Positions 46,088 to 56,020 are shown, counted from the first letter of the stretch. The stretch is DNA of 64,000 nucleotides from Bacteroidetes bacterium 41-46 (GCA_001897515.1 MKTA01000019.1:204102-268101), one strand, 5' to 3'. Notes: generated by a model not told the origin, from the sequence alone. Made by a program: numbers and translations.

Positions 46088-47383
46088 CTAAATATCCTCT
46101 TCACTGCCTTCAACTATTTCGTTATCCTCTTCAATCTCTATTGACTCTCCCAGAAGGGCTATAGTCTCCTCCTGAGGCAGTTCCTGAACGGTTCTGAGTT
46201 TGCGTTCAATGGCTCTGGATCTTACTCCCGCCTTGTCTATTACATTTGCCGCCTCCTGAAGCTTCTTCTTTGTCTTCTCCAGGACGTTGCCAAAGTTGCC
46301 AAACTCTGTCTTGACAGCTCCTAGTATCTCCCACACCTCACTGGACCTCTTCTCAATTGCAAGTGTTTTGAACCCCATTTGGAGACTGCTCAGAAAGGCT
46401 ACAAGGTTAGTCGGGCCGACAACTGTAATTTTCAGATCTCGCTGAAGGTACTCAAACAGCCCTGTTCGTCTGAGAATCTCTGCGTAGAGCCCCTCTGTAG
46501 GAACAAACATAATTGCAAAGTCTGTTGTGACAGGTGGATTGATATATTTATCCTTAATATCCCTGGCACTCTTTTTTACTGAGTTTTCAAACTGTTTTGC
46601 AATGGCTTCGGCATCTTTTGGATTGATGTTTGCCAGGTTCTCATATGTCTCTATCAATCTCTGATAATCTTCATTGGGGAATTTTGAGTCTATCGGAAGC
46701 AGAAGAGACCTGTTGTCGTTGTTTTTACCGGGAAGCTTTATAACAAACTCCACCCTTTCCTGACTACCATCTTTGACAGCAGCATTCTGCTCATACTGCT
46801 CAGGTGAGAGTATCTGCTCCAGGATTGCCCCAAGCTGTATCTCTCCCAAGTTCCCTCTTGTCTTAACATTTGTAAGAACCCTTTTCAGATCTCCTACTCC
46901 GGAGGCCAGAGACTGCATCTCGCCAAGCCCTTTGTGAACCTGTTCCAGTCTGTCGCTGATTAGTTTGAAGGACTCATTGAATCTCTTCTCCACACTCTCC
47001 TGAAGCTTTTCGTCTACGGTTTTACGCATCTCTTCCAGCTTTTTGCTATTGTCTTCACGGATCTCTTTTAGCTTATCCTCAACCTCTTTGCGTATCCCCT
47101 CCTGTCTTTTGACAAGATCTTCAAATTTTTGTCTCTGTAGCTCATTAAAATCCTTAACATTTTGAGAAAACTTCTCTTCAAAGGATTTCAAAGAGCCGGT
47201 CAGCTCCTCTCGGTTATCTTTTAATGAGCGGTGGGACTCATCTCTGTTTCGGCTGAACTCATCCCTGATAAGAGGATCTATCCTGGAGAGGAGTGAGTCC
47301 ATTTTTATAAGCTTAGTATTGGTTAGCCAGATGTTGACAACTACCAGCACTATCAATACTAATATTAATATTATCTCTGCCAT
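46088..47383 (-). CDS. rmuC: DNA recombination protein RmuC homologue
   Basis: A 431-residue protein. An N-terminal membrane anchor (residues 3-20) is followed by a long coiled coil (about 25-170, rich in E/K/R) and the RmuC nuclease-like domain (about 180-390). The latter includes RGNLGEIQLGAILEQIL, LPIDSKFPNEDYQRLIE, AIMFVPTEGLYAEILRR and VGPTNLVAFLSSLQMGF. RmuC restrains inversions and duplications between short repeats in E. coli. It is separated by 9 nt from the lipoprotein gene upstream. Confidence 0.93.
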   Translation of the reverse strand: MAEIILILVLIVLVVVNIWLTNTKLIKMDSLLSRIDPLIRDEFSRNRDESHRSLKDNREELTGSLKSFEEKFSQNVKDFNELQRQKFEDLVKRQEGIRKEVEDKLKEIREDNSKKLEEMRKTVDEKLQESVEKRFNESFKLISDRLEQVHKGLGEMQSLASGVGDLKRVLTNVKTRGNLGEIQLGAILEQILSPEQYEQNAAVKDGSQERVEFVIKLPGKNNDNRSLLLPIDSKFPNEDYQRLIETYENLANINPKDAEAIAKQFENSVKKSARDIKDKYINPPVTTDFAIMFVPTEGLYAEILRRTGLFEYLQRDLKITVVGPTNLVAFLSSLQMGFKTLAIEKRSSEVWEILGAVKTEFGNFGNVLEKTKKKLQEAANVIDKAGVRSRAIERKLRTVQELPQEETIALLGESIEIEEDNEIVEGSEEDI

Positions 47384-47392
47384 AAAATTTCG

Positions 47393-47986
47393 TTATTTAC
47401 TGAAGTTCTCCCATCCCCAGGAAGGGGCCGGCTTCTCAATCTCTTTTGTCAAATCGAATATTACAGTGAAAAGCCGGTCTGTTCCAACTCTTCTAAGATT
47501 ATATGTAAAGGTGGTACTATCTACTGTGATCCACCAAATATTTGAGAATGCCCCGGGCAGCATATCCACTGTCTCCTGGTCTGCAGGAAATACCTGCATA
47601 TCGGCCTTACCCTCATTTGTTGCCGTGCCTCCGTACATTGTTATCTCGTCGCTCTCTCCACTCTCCATCCGGTGGTCATGCTTTAACTCAATTCTCCCCT
47701 CTTTTAATTTGAATATCCAGGTTCTGGAGAGGTTATCTCCAACATTGAAGGGGATGAGAATGGTCTCATCGTCGCTGTAGAGGACGTGCATGACGAGGTT
47801 TTTACCAGAAAAATCATCATTTGCAGTAGTATCTGCAAGCCTGCCCTCAAATGTTTTGCCTTGCAAAGATTGCAAACGGCTCCAAAACTCCTTTGTTACT
47901 TCACTGACTGTTGTGTTTTCCGTGACTGCCGGTTTACATGAAATCAATAGCAGACTTAATCCTGCAAAAAATAGTAGCTTTTTCAT
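47393..47986 (-). CDS. Lipoprotein of unknown function
   Basis: A 197-residue lipoprotein (lipobox LLISCKPAV). The mature part is beta-rich. Recognisable segments are LQGKTFEGRLADTT, KLKEGRIELKHDHR, GESDEITMYGGTATNEG and a final TVIFDLTKEI. I recognise this as a widespread secreted type but cannot give a family name or role. It sits upstream of rmuC, probably in the same transcript. Confidence 0.65.
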   Translation of the reverse strand: MKKLLFFAGLSLLLISCKPAVTENTTVSEVTKEFWSRLQSLQGKTFEGRLADTTANDDFSGKNLVMHVLYSDDETILIPFNVGDNLSRTWIFKLKEGRIELKHDHRMESGESDEITMYGGTATNEGKADMQVFPADQETVDMLPGAFSNIWWITVDSTTFTYNLRRVGTDRLFTVIFDLTKEIEKPAPSWGWENFSK

Positions 47987-48005
47987 ATCTCTGTATTATT
48001 AATAA

Positions 48006-48728
48006 TTACACTCTTTTATACACCTCTTCAAACGGGATGCGCATCCTGTCTCCCCACACCCCTCTCTCCTCTCTCAGCCCACAGGAAATAACCATATTAA
48101 TCTCTGCTCCGTAGGGTAATTTGAGCATCTTCTTAATTCTCCGGCTGTCAAGTCCCTCCATAGGGCAGGTGTCATACCCTTCGTTTGCCATTGCCAGCAT
48201 AAAAGTCTGCGCTGCAAGTGCGCAGGTTTTGTGTACTACAACCCTTACATCACATTCTGATACCTGGTAGGTAATTGGCCTGAAGAGGCCCACTGCCGAG
48301 ACAATCAATTTTCTGATAACACCCCAAATGCCAAAAAATCTGGAATATAATATTGGAATAACTTTACCATAGTAGAGCCTCCATGTCCTCACTCTCTTTG
48401 CCTGCTTCTCCTTAGGGCTGTTTTTTAACACATTCTGAGACTCCAGCTCAATCATCATCTGAGCTCTTTTTTTATACAGGTCCCGCCTTGTAACAAAGAC
48501 AATCATCTGCTTTGCTGTTGTGGCGGCTTGTTGGTTCAGACAGGCTGCAGAAAGGCTCTTAAGTATCACGGGATCTGTAATGTGATAAAACTCCCAGAGC
48601 TGCATGTTTGAGCTGTTTGGTGAGAGTGATGCCAGTTCCAGACATTGCTTCACTACCTCCGGGTCTATTGGCTGATCTTTATAATATCGTACAGATCGCC
48701 TGTAATTTACTATTTCTTTGAATGTCAT
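48006..48728 (-). CDS. Cytoplasmic nitroreductase family protein
   Basis: A 240-residue FMN-dependent oxidoreductase with the N-terminal FMN block NYRRSVRYYKDQPIDPEVV, SLSPNSSNMQLWEFYHI, and a C-terminal GYDTCPMEGLDSRRIKKML followed by the flavin-contacting strand. An insertion around residues 110-150 (SRFFGIWGVIRKLI) is somewhat hydrophobic. No signal peptide, unlike the nitroreductase at 42048. Substrate unknown. Confidence 0.88.
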   Translation of the reverse strand: MTFKEIVNYRRSVRYYKDQPIDPEVVKQCLELASLSPNSSNMQLWEFYHITDPVILKSLSAACLNQQAATTAKQMIVFVTRRDLYKKRAQMMIELESQNVLKNSPKEKQAKRVRTWRLYYGKVIPILYSRFFGIWGVIRKLIVSAVGLFRPITYQVSECDVRVVVHKTCALAAQTFMLAMANEGYDTCPMEGLDSRRIKKMLKLPYGAEINMVISCGLREERGVWGDRMRIPFEEVYKRV

Positions 48729-48869
48729 AACTCTGCAACCGGTATATATGAATTAATAAATAATGTGTCAAGCTCAACTTAAGCAATTTGAACCAAATAT
48801 ACCAATTTCTTATGTAGAATGGATTAAAAGCGACTTATCCAATTATCATTTAGAAAATTAAATGCTTAC

Positions 48870-50483
48870 TCAAAATAGCATATCTTCTGTAAGAATTAGC
48901 AAACCTGAGGAGTTCATCCCCGCCTGCTTCAGAATCAAACCCTTGATATCCCGGGGTGTAAATTGCGGGTTCTTCTCTTTAATAAGTGCTATTACACCTG
49001 ATATTACAGGTGCAGAATGGGAAATACCCCAGGTAACGGGAGTCTCCTTTGATATGAAATTTGTTCCTATGATATTTATCTTCTCCCTACTATTACTGTA
49101 TTTTTCAAATTCAACAACTCCTGGTACTATTACACTCTCGTTCTCTCCTTTATAATTTATATATACGACAGATACCCCTTTGTCAATCGCATTCCTGATT
49201 GCCTCATCTAAGGCACCCTGACCCTCTTTAACAGCCGGCTGGCTGCAACTTATCACATTTGCCCCATTTTCAACTGCGTAATTAATTGCCTTAATAAATG
49301 ATTCGGTATATCCGGACATATTCCCGTTGGTCATAACAACAGGCATAATTTTCACATCCGGGGCAATCATTACTAAATCTTCTGCCATAAATGTACCGTG
49401 GTCAGATTTTTCACACAAAGCCTCTTCTCCCTCTATAAAGCTGACCGGCAACACAACTCTCTCTTTTAGTGCCGGGCTGTTTTTGTTGAATGAGTGGTCC
49501 AGTATCGCTACCGTTACACCCTTTCCGGTAGTTTTTTTATTCAACTCCTCTGCATTTAGCACATCCACACACCACTCCCCATACTTTTCCTCAGTGATAC
49601 CAATTAGTGATGCCATGTCAAGTGTAGTAGCTTTAAACGCAGATTTTTTCAAGACCCTTACTCTCTCGTCTTCGTACTTCCCTAAATAGTCTTTATCAAA
49701 ATGGGGGATCATGATTTGAATACCATCTTTTCCCTCAGGGATTAGAATATGAGACCAGTAAACAACCCTTCCCCTCTCTCTGAGCAGTTGCTTCAACTCG
49801 CTGTTTCCTAGGTCTGGATAGAATGACTTGACTAATGCCACTGCAGATGAGGTGGTATAAATTGTTTTCTCAATATTTTGCTTGATTTTATAATCCGGCA
49901 TCATCGGTTGAAAGCCGTCAATGTCCCTGCCCATTACTGTGAAAATATCAACCGGTACACTATCCCAGAATGAGATATCACCTAACTGATACATGTCTCC
50001 GTGAGAGCCTGAAATAATACATCCTGCATTGGAAGCCCTCTTTACAAAATGCTGCCAGTTTGTGTAATCTCTTTGCGGGTCCATTGGACCGTAATATGCT
50101 GAAAGAACACAGCTTACGCTCTTTATGTCTGAAACAAGCCTTATAAAGCTTTCATAGTCATTCTCGTTTATTTCATCTGCAAAAACCAACACATCAAAAA
50201 TTTCCGCATTTATCTTATTGTTGTAAAAGTCCGCTATTGCATGAATGGATACCTCTGAACCCGGGGCATAGTGCTTTATAAGTTTAACTTTTGAGGTTAA
50301 AACAGAGTCCTCTGCATTACCAATAATTGCTATAGATATTTTTTTGTCCGGCAGGGATTTCCATGCAAATGGAAATTTACAGAAATTAGCAGTAAAATCT
50401 GATGTCGGAAGAGCAGTTTGTTTCTGAGAGTAACTAATTGATGATACTACAAAAAACAGCAGTGTTAAAAATCTAAATTTCAT
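48870..50483 (-). CDS. Secreted S8 (subtilase) peptidase with a divergent active site context
   Basis: A 537-residue exported protein, signal peptide to about residue 20 (SYSQ). The subtilase domain is C-terminal: Asp329 in VTVAILDHSF (usual DTG reads DHS), His362 in KSDHGTFMAEDL, and Ser488 in WGISHSAPVISG, aligned with GTSMASPHVAG. About 300 residues of unrecognised sequence precede it. All three catalytic residues are present despite the altered surroundings. The gene upstream (6 nt) encodes another exported protein, and the two are probably co-expressed. Confidence 0.85.
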   Translation of the reverse strand: MKFRFLTLLFFVVSSISYSQKQTALPTSDFTANFCKFPFAWKSLPDKKISIAIIGNAEDSVLTSKVKLIKHYAPGSEVSIHAIADFYNNKINAEIFDVLVFADEINENDYESFIRLVSDIKSVSCVLSAYYGPMDPQRDYTNWQHFVKRASNAGCIISGSHGDMYQLGDISFWDSVPVDIFTVMGRDIDGFQPMMPDYKIKQNIEKTIYTTSSAVALVKSFYPDLGNSELKQLLRERGRVVYWSHILIPEGKDGIQIMIPHFDKDYLGKYEDERVRVLKKSAFKATTLDMASLIGITEEKYGEWCVDVLNAEELNKKTTGKGVTVAILDHSFNKNSPALKERVVLPVSFIEGEEALCEKSDHGTFMAEDLVMIAPDVKIMPVVMTNGNMSGYTESFIKAINYAVENGANVISCSQPAVKEGQGALDEAIRNAIDKGVSVVYINYKGENESVIVPGVVEFEKYSNSREKINIIGTNFISKETPVTWGISHSAPVISGVIALIKEKNPQFTPRDIKGLILKQAGMNSSGLLILTEDMLF

Positions 50484-50488
50484 GTGAG

Positions 50489-51259
50489 TTATTGCATTTC
50501 TATTCTACGCTCTTCAATAATACTCATATTGCCAGCTTTTATCACCTTCATCTCAATTGAGTATATTAGCCAGCCTGACTCATGAATCCACGATATAATT
50601 CTGGTAGTATTATTAAATTTTTGAAAATCTCCTCTGTCCGGAGGAGTCTCTCCGGTTGATTCAGAGACTAAAGTTAAATATTTATAAGCGACATTAGCCA
50701 ACTGTTCAGAGTCAATTGTCTGTGACATCTGCATTACGTAGGTGTTGTCACTTAGCAATATTTCATCCAGCCAAACGGATATCTCTGTATCAAGCAGATC
50801 TTCAGAGTATGGATTGGGGGCTTTAATAGTTGAGGTAATTACCTCTCCTAACTTTACATTAGCCCCATAATAAATAAAAAACTGGTCAATATCTTTATGT
50901 GCTACTGGATTGCCCTGCCCGTATTCTTCCACTTTCTGTAAAGCACCCTTATCATTAGTTGTAATCCTGAATATCCCCTTTTCTGACATAGTATTATGCT
51001 GATCATAATAACGCCAGTCAATTTTATAAGATCCGTAAATGGAGTCAACAATAACCAGATCAACATTGTATCTTACTACCTCTTTTGATATTGTGTCAGA
51101 GTCCTTTATCTTAATTCTTTTCTGTGTAATAGTGTATGCTTGGTTATCACCTCTATTCCAGTGCCCGGAAACACTAACAGTTGAGTCAGAAATATTAATT
51201 TGACCATATAAACTAATGCATGGAATAAGCATTAACAGAATTGTCTGAAGTCTCTTCAT
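50489..51259 (-). CDS. Secreted protein of unknown function
   Basis: A 256-residue exported protein with a signal peptide to about residue 19 (SLYGQ). Beta-rich, with SVSGHWNRGDNQAYTITQKR near the start and a symmetrical C-terminal strand IEMKVIKAGNMSIIEERRIE. I do not recognise a family. It directly precedes the subtilase gene with 5 nt between, so it may be a partner or substrate of that peptidase. Confidence 0.6.
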   Translation of the reverse strand: MKRLQTILLMLIPCISLYGQINISDSTVSVSGHWNRGDNQAYTITQKRIKIKDSDTISKEVVRYNVDLVIVDSIYGSYKIDWRYYDQHNTMSEKGIFRITTNDKGALQKVEEYGQGNPVAHKDIDQFFIYYGANVKLGEVITSTIKAPNPYSEDLLDTEISVWLDEILLSDNTYVMQMSQTIDSEQLANVAYKYLTLVSESTGETPPDRGDFQKFNNTTRIISWIHESGWLIYSIEMKVIKAGNMSIIEERRIEMQ

Positions 51260-51377
51260 TGATATTATTTATAAAAACAAAGAGCGAAGGAAATTGATAT
51301 TAGATCCGGTATCAAATTTTTCCTGTTGTATATGCGTATATCATCGGTGAAACCAGAATATTTCCGTATAAGACATA

Positions 51378-52421
51378 TTATTTCAGAATCTCCTTATAAT
51401 ATTTTTCAAGTGCGGCTGCATTCTGTTTATTAATTTTCTGCATTTCAATCTTCCTCTGGGCCTCACTCTCCTTTCGTCCGGCCATCTCTTTTTGCCATGT
51501 AACTCCGGGCACAATATCCTGGAGGAAGTTAGAGTTTACACTGTAACTAAAGTAGATATTTTGACCCACTTTTACTGCATCCAGTGAATAGTTAAATGCA
51601 GTAAAAAGGTCTTCATATCCTGCTGATCCTGAGATATCAAAATCCGGTTTCTTCATATTTGCCTCCACAACCTTTGCATAGCTATGCCATACGTAAGTGG
51701 GAGCCCCCCCTTCAAATGATAACCTGTAAAAGCCCTTCTCCCTGTTTAAGACATCTCCTATGGAGAAGTTATTTGGATTCTGATCTGTGGGAGCAGTAGG
51801 TCTTGTCTTGAAGTTTGACTGACTAACCGTCGCAAAATCTGAAAAGCGCACACCATCGTTCCAGAAGCGGTATATTCTGTCCAATATAGCATCTGTCTCC
51901 TGAGGGACTTTAATTATATATGAGACACCTAGAACATACTCCTCATTAGATCCCCAGGCCTTGGGGCCACAGTTCTGCAGCCCTTTTATATAAAACCATA
52001 TCCATGAGTCCTCTGTCAATTTATACATCAATCCGCTGTTGGGAAGTCTTGTATTTTTAAAAAGTCTCTTCATCTCCTTCTCGCTCACTTGCTCCAACCC
52101 CTTTTTTGCCGCCAGCTCCTTTACCTCTTCAGGCCTGTATGCAATCCAGTCACGTATTTCAGTGAGGATACATTTATAGCTTGTCTTGGGCACATTACCA
52201 GGTGCATAGTGATAATATGTTCCAGGCCCGTAGTTTTTACTTTTACGTGTATAGCCGGGAACATCAGGTACAAATCCGGAAACGGGAGTGGGTTCCAGAT
52301 CTGTAAGAGGCTGATAAACTGTGAATGTACTCTTACCGTAAGTTACCTTCTTCTGTGCATTTACATTCAGTGATAATAAAACGCATGCTGCGATTAATGA
52401 GGATTTGATCCAATTTGACAT
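51378..52421 (-). CDS. Secreted protein of unknown function
   Basis: A 347-residue exported protein with a signal peptide to about residue 22 (NVNAQ). It has a tyrosine/glycine-rich N-terminus (KNYGPGTYYHYAPGNVPK), and central WIWFYIKGLQNCGPKAWGS and YRFWNDGVRFSDFATVSQ segments. The C-terminus is charged and helical with several Lys/Gln. No family recognised. It stands apart from its neighbours by about 100 nt on each side. Confidence 0.6.
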   Translation of the reverse strand: MSNWIKSSLIAACVLLSLNVNAQKKVTYGKSTFTVYQPLTDLEPTPVSGFVPDVPGYTRKSKNYGPGTYYHYAPGNVPKTSYKCILTEIRDWIAYRPEEVKELAAKKGLEQVSEKEMKRLFKNTRLPNSGLMYKLTEDSWIWFYIKGLQNCGPKAWGSNEEYVLGVSYIIKVPQETDAILDRIYRFWNDGVRFSDFATVSQSNFKTRPTAPTDQNPNNFSIGDVLNREKGFYRLSFEGGAPTYVWHSYAKVVEANMKKPDFDISGSAGYEDLFTAFNYSLDAVKVGQNIYFSYSVNSNFLQDIVPGVTWQKEMAGRKESEAQRKIEMQKINKQNAAALEKYYKEILK

Positions 52422-52519
52422 ATGATCGGGGTATTTAATTTGTATCTATGGTATGCTATGGAAATTTGCTCAATTATACCTTAAATCTCTTTATAATCAG
52501 GTTGTAACTAACTGAGGTT

Positions 52520-53383
52520 TTACATATGTAATTTTTCTCTTAACGGTTTAATATAACTATTTGAGATTTGGTACTTTTCACGAAGGGGATTAACTATATT
52601 GCTGAACAATCTCTCTTTATACTCCTTTCCTGCCCCCCCTGTCTTATATAACTCTTTTAAATAATTGTATTTTTCCGGATACTGATTTTTTATAAAGTTA
52701 AAAAAATATTCTCTGGTTGCACCTCTCAGATATAGAGCTCCTGTTAACATGTAGTGCACTCCTGAATCTTTAGCCTCTGCACATAAATTCTCAATATTTG
52801 AGTAGCTATCAGTTATGAATGGAATTATTGGCATTGTATGCAGCCCAACTGAAGCATTGGTTTTTCTGAACTCTTTCAGGAACTTAAATCTATCTGCACT
52901 GGTGCTCGCATAGGGCTCAATCTTTATGCGATCATCTTCATTTAGTGTAGTAATTGTTGAGGCTATGTTAACATAGGTCAGCTCAGACAATTGGCCTATT
53001 AAGTCATAATCTCTGAGGATTAAATCTGATTTAGTTGAAATAATAGCAGGAGTTTTGTATTTAATCAGGACCCTCAATATCTCCGGCATTATCTTCATCT
53101 CCCCCTCAATTTTTTGATAGCTATCGGTAACACCGCCGATATTTATCACCTCCCTTTTCCAATTTGGGCTGGAAAGCTCTTTGTCAAGGACTTCAACTAT
53201 ATTCTTTTTTACGTAAATATTTGAGAAATCCTTTTCTCCCAGATATTCATGAGAATAAATTGCATAACAGTACTTGCAGTTGTGGCTGCATCCCCTGTAA
53301 ATGTTCAAATCCCAGCCATAAGGAATTCTTCTCTTTAGCTTGTTAAGTGCTGTTAGACAGTTTATTTCGGTTATATTTCCCAC
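52520..53383 (-). CDS. SPL-type radical SAM protein with an altered 5' end
   Basis: About 287 residues. NIYRGCSHNCKYCYAIYSH carries the CxxxCxxC radical SAM cluster motif in the context of SPL-like proteins (ALNKLKRRIPYGWDLNIYRG). Later blocks are NIGGVTDSYQKIEGEM, SASTSADRFKFLKE-type helix and LHTMPIIPFITDS. There is no ATG: the frame opens with GTG at 53383 (VGNITEINC) or TTG at 53410. This start region coincides with one copy of an imperfect 36-bp direct repeat whose other copy is at 57720, so the native 5' end may have been replaced. Confidence 0.8.
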   Translation of the reverse strand: MGNITEINCLTALNKLKRRIPYGWDLNIYRGCSHNCKYCYAIYSHEYLGEKDFSNIYVKKNIVEVLDKELSSPNWKREVINIGGVTDSYQKIEGEMKIMPEILRVLIKYKTPAIISTKSDLILRDYDLIGQLSELTYVNIASTITTLNEDDRIKIEPYASTSADRFKFLKEFRKTNASVGLHTMPIIPFITDSYSNIENLCAEAKDSGVHYMLTGALYLRGATREYFFNFIKNQYPEKYNYLKELYKTGGAGKEYKERLFSNIVNPLREKYQISNSYIKPLREKLHM

Positions 53384-53386
53384 TAG
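53350..53386. repeat. Imperfect 36-bp direct repeat, left copy
   Basis: It shares an identical 21-bp core with 57735-57755 (core here 53366-53386, beginning TTCGGTTATA and ending CCCACTAG), with similar flanking CTGTTAxACA. It overlaps the 5' end of the radical SAM gene. Confidence 0.65.
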
Positions 53387-53465
53387 AAATATTGTTGTAT
53401 TATTTCGCAATCATAATTACAAAATACATATTCAAAAACTCTTTTACAATCCTTACTAAATTAAT

Positions 53466-53912
53466 TCATTCTCCAAGATGTGCTATCAACTCTACCTCTA
53501 ATTTAGCTTCTGGCATATACAGTCTAGAAACTTGCACCCAGGTGGCTGCAGGAAAATCGTTTTTGTAAAATAATTTCCTTGAATTGTTATACTTCTTCAT
53601 TGCTTCTATATCTGTTGTATATAAATTTTCTTTTACAACATTTTGAAAAGTAGCTCCGAAGCTTTTTAGTGAACCCTCTAAGGCACGATAAACTTTGGTT
53701 ATTCCTTCAGGTGTAACTTCTGTTGCAACTGCGCCAGAGATATAAAGCACATTATCAACTTTTACAACTTGCACATATCCGGCTGTTGTATCTTGTTTAA
53801 GCGGATTATTCCAGTGCCACTTCTCTTTTGCGACCTCATTTCTCTGAGCTCCTAAAAATGTTGAATTTAATAGTATCAATGCCAGAACTATTATAAATTG
53901 ATTTTTATTCAT
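53466..53912 (-). CDS. Exported RidA/YjgF-family protein
   Basis: A 148-residue RidA-fold protein with a predicted signal peptide (MNKNQFIIVLALILLNSTFL to GAQ). That is unusual, since RidA normally deaminates reactive imines in the cytoplasm. Fold landmarks are VDNVLYISGAVATEV, ALEGSLKSFGATFQNVVKEN and the C-terminal YMPEAKLEVELIAHLG. The usual arginine of the RidA active site (conserved R near the C-terminus) is not evident in the final strand, so it may not be a true imine deaminase. The start is the ATG before the signal peptide; an ATG 24 nt upstream adds a charged stretch. Confidence 0.82.
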   Translation of the reverse strand: MNKNQFIIVLALILLNSTFLGAQRNEVAKEKWHWNNPLKQDTTAGYVQVVKVDNVLYISGAVATEVTPEGITKVYRALEGSLKSFGATFQNVVKENLYTTDIEAMKKYNNSRKLFYKNDFPAATWVQVSRLYMPEAKLEVELIAHLGE

Positions 53913-54001
53913 ATCCTTTTTATAATTCTTAATCATTTTTCCAAACGATCTGACTTTTCTCTCTAATCTTAATTGAAAGTTTTTATAATCTAGTTTATAT
54001 C

Positions 54002-55108
54002 CTAATTATCTGCTAAATTCGTTTCGCCCTTTAATATATCATTAATAAAAATCTCCTTTACTCGTTGTGGTTCCTCAAAAATAGGGCTATGTGCAGAATT
54101 ATTAAAGGTATAAAAACCTTTCAATGGTGCATTTAGCATTTCAAAATACTGCTTTGCCAACGGATAGGAGACGGTATAATCATATATTCCATGAAAAAAA
54201 TAGACGGGAACGCTTACCTCATTAACTTTATTGATCAAATTCGTAGCAATCATTTCGTTCCACAAAGGGTGCACGCCCGATTTGGACTTGCTTAACCATA
54301 AATTTATTTTTTCCTTTAAAGTAAGCTCAGTACAGGCGAGAGATGGCATAAACAGACCTGTAACTACAGAATTCATATCACGGGTTGTGCCAATTCCGAG
54401 TTGGTGCATAGCCTTATCACGTAACTTAAGATATTCATACGGAATGGTATCGGCAACCACTGAAGCCTCAAGTTTGCGAACCATTTTCCTGTGCCCTGTA
54501 TCTTTATATTCCTTCAACATATATTCATAGGCCATTCTTTCTGATTTTAAGTGGTCCGACATCTGACCAACCCCAATGTAAGCGTGGTATAACTCTGGTG
54601 CCTTTGCTACTGCGTGAATACCTATGTAGGTCCCTCCTGAACGACCCATGAGATAAATTTTATCCTGTTCAAAACGGTCACGAAGGTAGTTTGTCAACTC
54701 TTTTGTGTCAGAAATCAATTGATCTAGGCTTATTCTCTTTGCGTGAATTTCATCACTATAGGATAGTCCTGAACCACGCTGCTCCCACCATACTACTGTA
54801 AAATAGTCTTCAAGACCTGTAGGATACTTCCCGTTAAGGAAGAAATCGGGAATACCGCCATGAAGGTATAGCAAAACCGGGTTATCCTTATTTTTACTCT
54901 TGATAAACATTCCTTGCCTAACGCCTCCGATTGTTAAAAAGGTTTTTTCTGAGATGCTCCCGGTTAGCTGTTTGCCATTATTGTCAAGATAAGGTATCGG
55001 TTTTCCAGGGCTATATATTAAAAGCAAAGCTGTAACAATAAGTAATAGCCCCATTACTATTGTAGCAATTATCGTTAACATTCGTTTTATCCTTTTTATA
55101 AGTTTCAT
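54002..55108 (-). CDS. Membrane-anchored alpha/beta hydrolase
   Basis: A protein of about 368 residues. A basic start (MKLIKRIKRM) and one hydrophobic anchor (about residues 10-32) precede a hydrolase domain with LYLHGGIPDFFLN, WWEQRGSGLSYSDE, the elbow LMGRSGGTYIGIHAV, an acidic residue in FHGIYDYTV and catalytic His in NNSAHSPIFEEP. It is related to proline iminopeptidase-like hydrolases. The ATG at 55108 is preferred over a TTG 12 nt upstream. It stands in the same direction as RidA but 90 nt away. Confidence 0.82.
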   Translation of the reverse strand: MKLIKRIKRMLTIIATIVMGLLLIVTALLLIYSPGKPIPYLDNNGKQLTGSISEKTFLTIGGVRQGMFIKSKNKDNPVLLYLHGGIPDFFLNGKYPTGLEDYFTVVWWEQRGSGLSYSDEIHAKRISLDQLISDTKELTNYLRDRFEQDKIYLMGRSGGTYIGIHAVAKAPELYHAYIGVGQMSDHLKSERMAYEYMLKEYKDTGHRKMVRKLEASVVADTIPYEYLKLRDKAMHQLGIGTTRDMNSVVTGLFMPSLACTELTLKEKINLWLSKSKSGVHPLWNEMIATNLINKVNEVSVPVYFFHGIYDYTVSYPLAKQYFEMLNAPLKGFYTFNNSAHSPIFEEPQRVKEIFINDILKGETNLADN

Positions 55109-55285
55109 CTTATTATTCAAAGCAATACGTATTTATTTTGGGATGAAATACAACACTTGACTGCCTTAAGTAGCTTGGGTAAAAATAGCACTTTTTCTTA
55201 CAAAAAGCATAAGATGCTGATTAAGGAAAATTTCTTCAACGAAGCAACAAAGAACACATTGCGTAAAGCTTTTGTAAAATGCATT

Positions 55286-56020
55286 CTATTTTTTATTCAT
55301 TATTAATTTTAACTCTTCAGCTTTCTTCCTTCCGGCTTTATAATTTGGATCCAATGCAATCGCTTTTTCCAAATACGATAGAGATATATTTCTGTATTTC
55401 CCTCCTTGTCTTTGGTTTGCCCAAGCCCAATATGTAAAGCTCATAATCTTCCAATTAGCATACTCTTGATTTTGGTTGTATTTATCAATAATGGACTGAT
55501 AGTCTTTCTTTGCCATTCTCCTTTTTCTAAAGAAAAACCATGGTAAATTTTCAGCAACACTTCCACGTAAAAACTCTGGTAGATAAGATACTGATGAATA
55601 ATTTTTTACAGCATCTTTAAACAATCTAAAAGATTCACTCAGAAGCTTCAGGTTGCTGGTTTCGGAGCTCACTAAAGATAATGATGATGCTCTATATGAA
55701 GCGATAAACGGCAACAACTCAGCCGGAGTCTCCTTGGAGTTAAATAAATCAGTTAAGATTTCAAAACTTTTTCGTGCATAACCCTTGAATTCCGTTTTTG
55801 ACAAAAATGACAAATTCAAAGCAGTTTCGTGATAAATTATACCCAGACGTACTTTATTAATATTTGTTGGACTCTGATTGTAGCTCTCTTCAACCTCCTT
55901 TAATTTTGTTTTCTACTCGGTGATATCAATCAATTCCATCACATCGTCCAGAAGATGTTCATAGGATTTTACTTTAGAAAAATCTAATTGTTTAGCCGAT
56001 AAATTAATGAATGTCATCAT
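55286..56020 (-). pseudogene. Tetratricopeptide-like gene interrupted by an in-frame TAG
   Basis: The frame from the ATG at 56020 would encode 244 residues starting MMTFINLSAKQLDFSKVKSY. Codon 36 is TAG (55913-55915). Reading continues in the same frame through KLKEVEESYNQSPTNINKV to MNKK. The C-terminal part (SLSYLEKAIALDPNYKAG) is TPR-like. The 177-residue frame after the stop, from MNLSFLSKTEF, is only the distal part. I do not know the function. Apart from the stop codon the gene looks complete. Confidence 0.65.

Noticed and set aside
55913..55915. Amber codon recoding (suppressed TAG)
   Set aside because: Only one gene shows it, TAG is used as an ordinary stop elsewhere, and the neighbouring genes are broken too.
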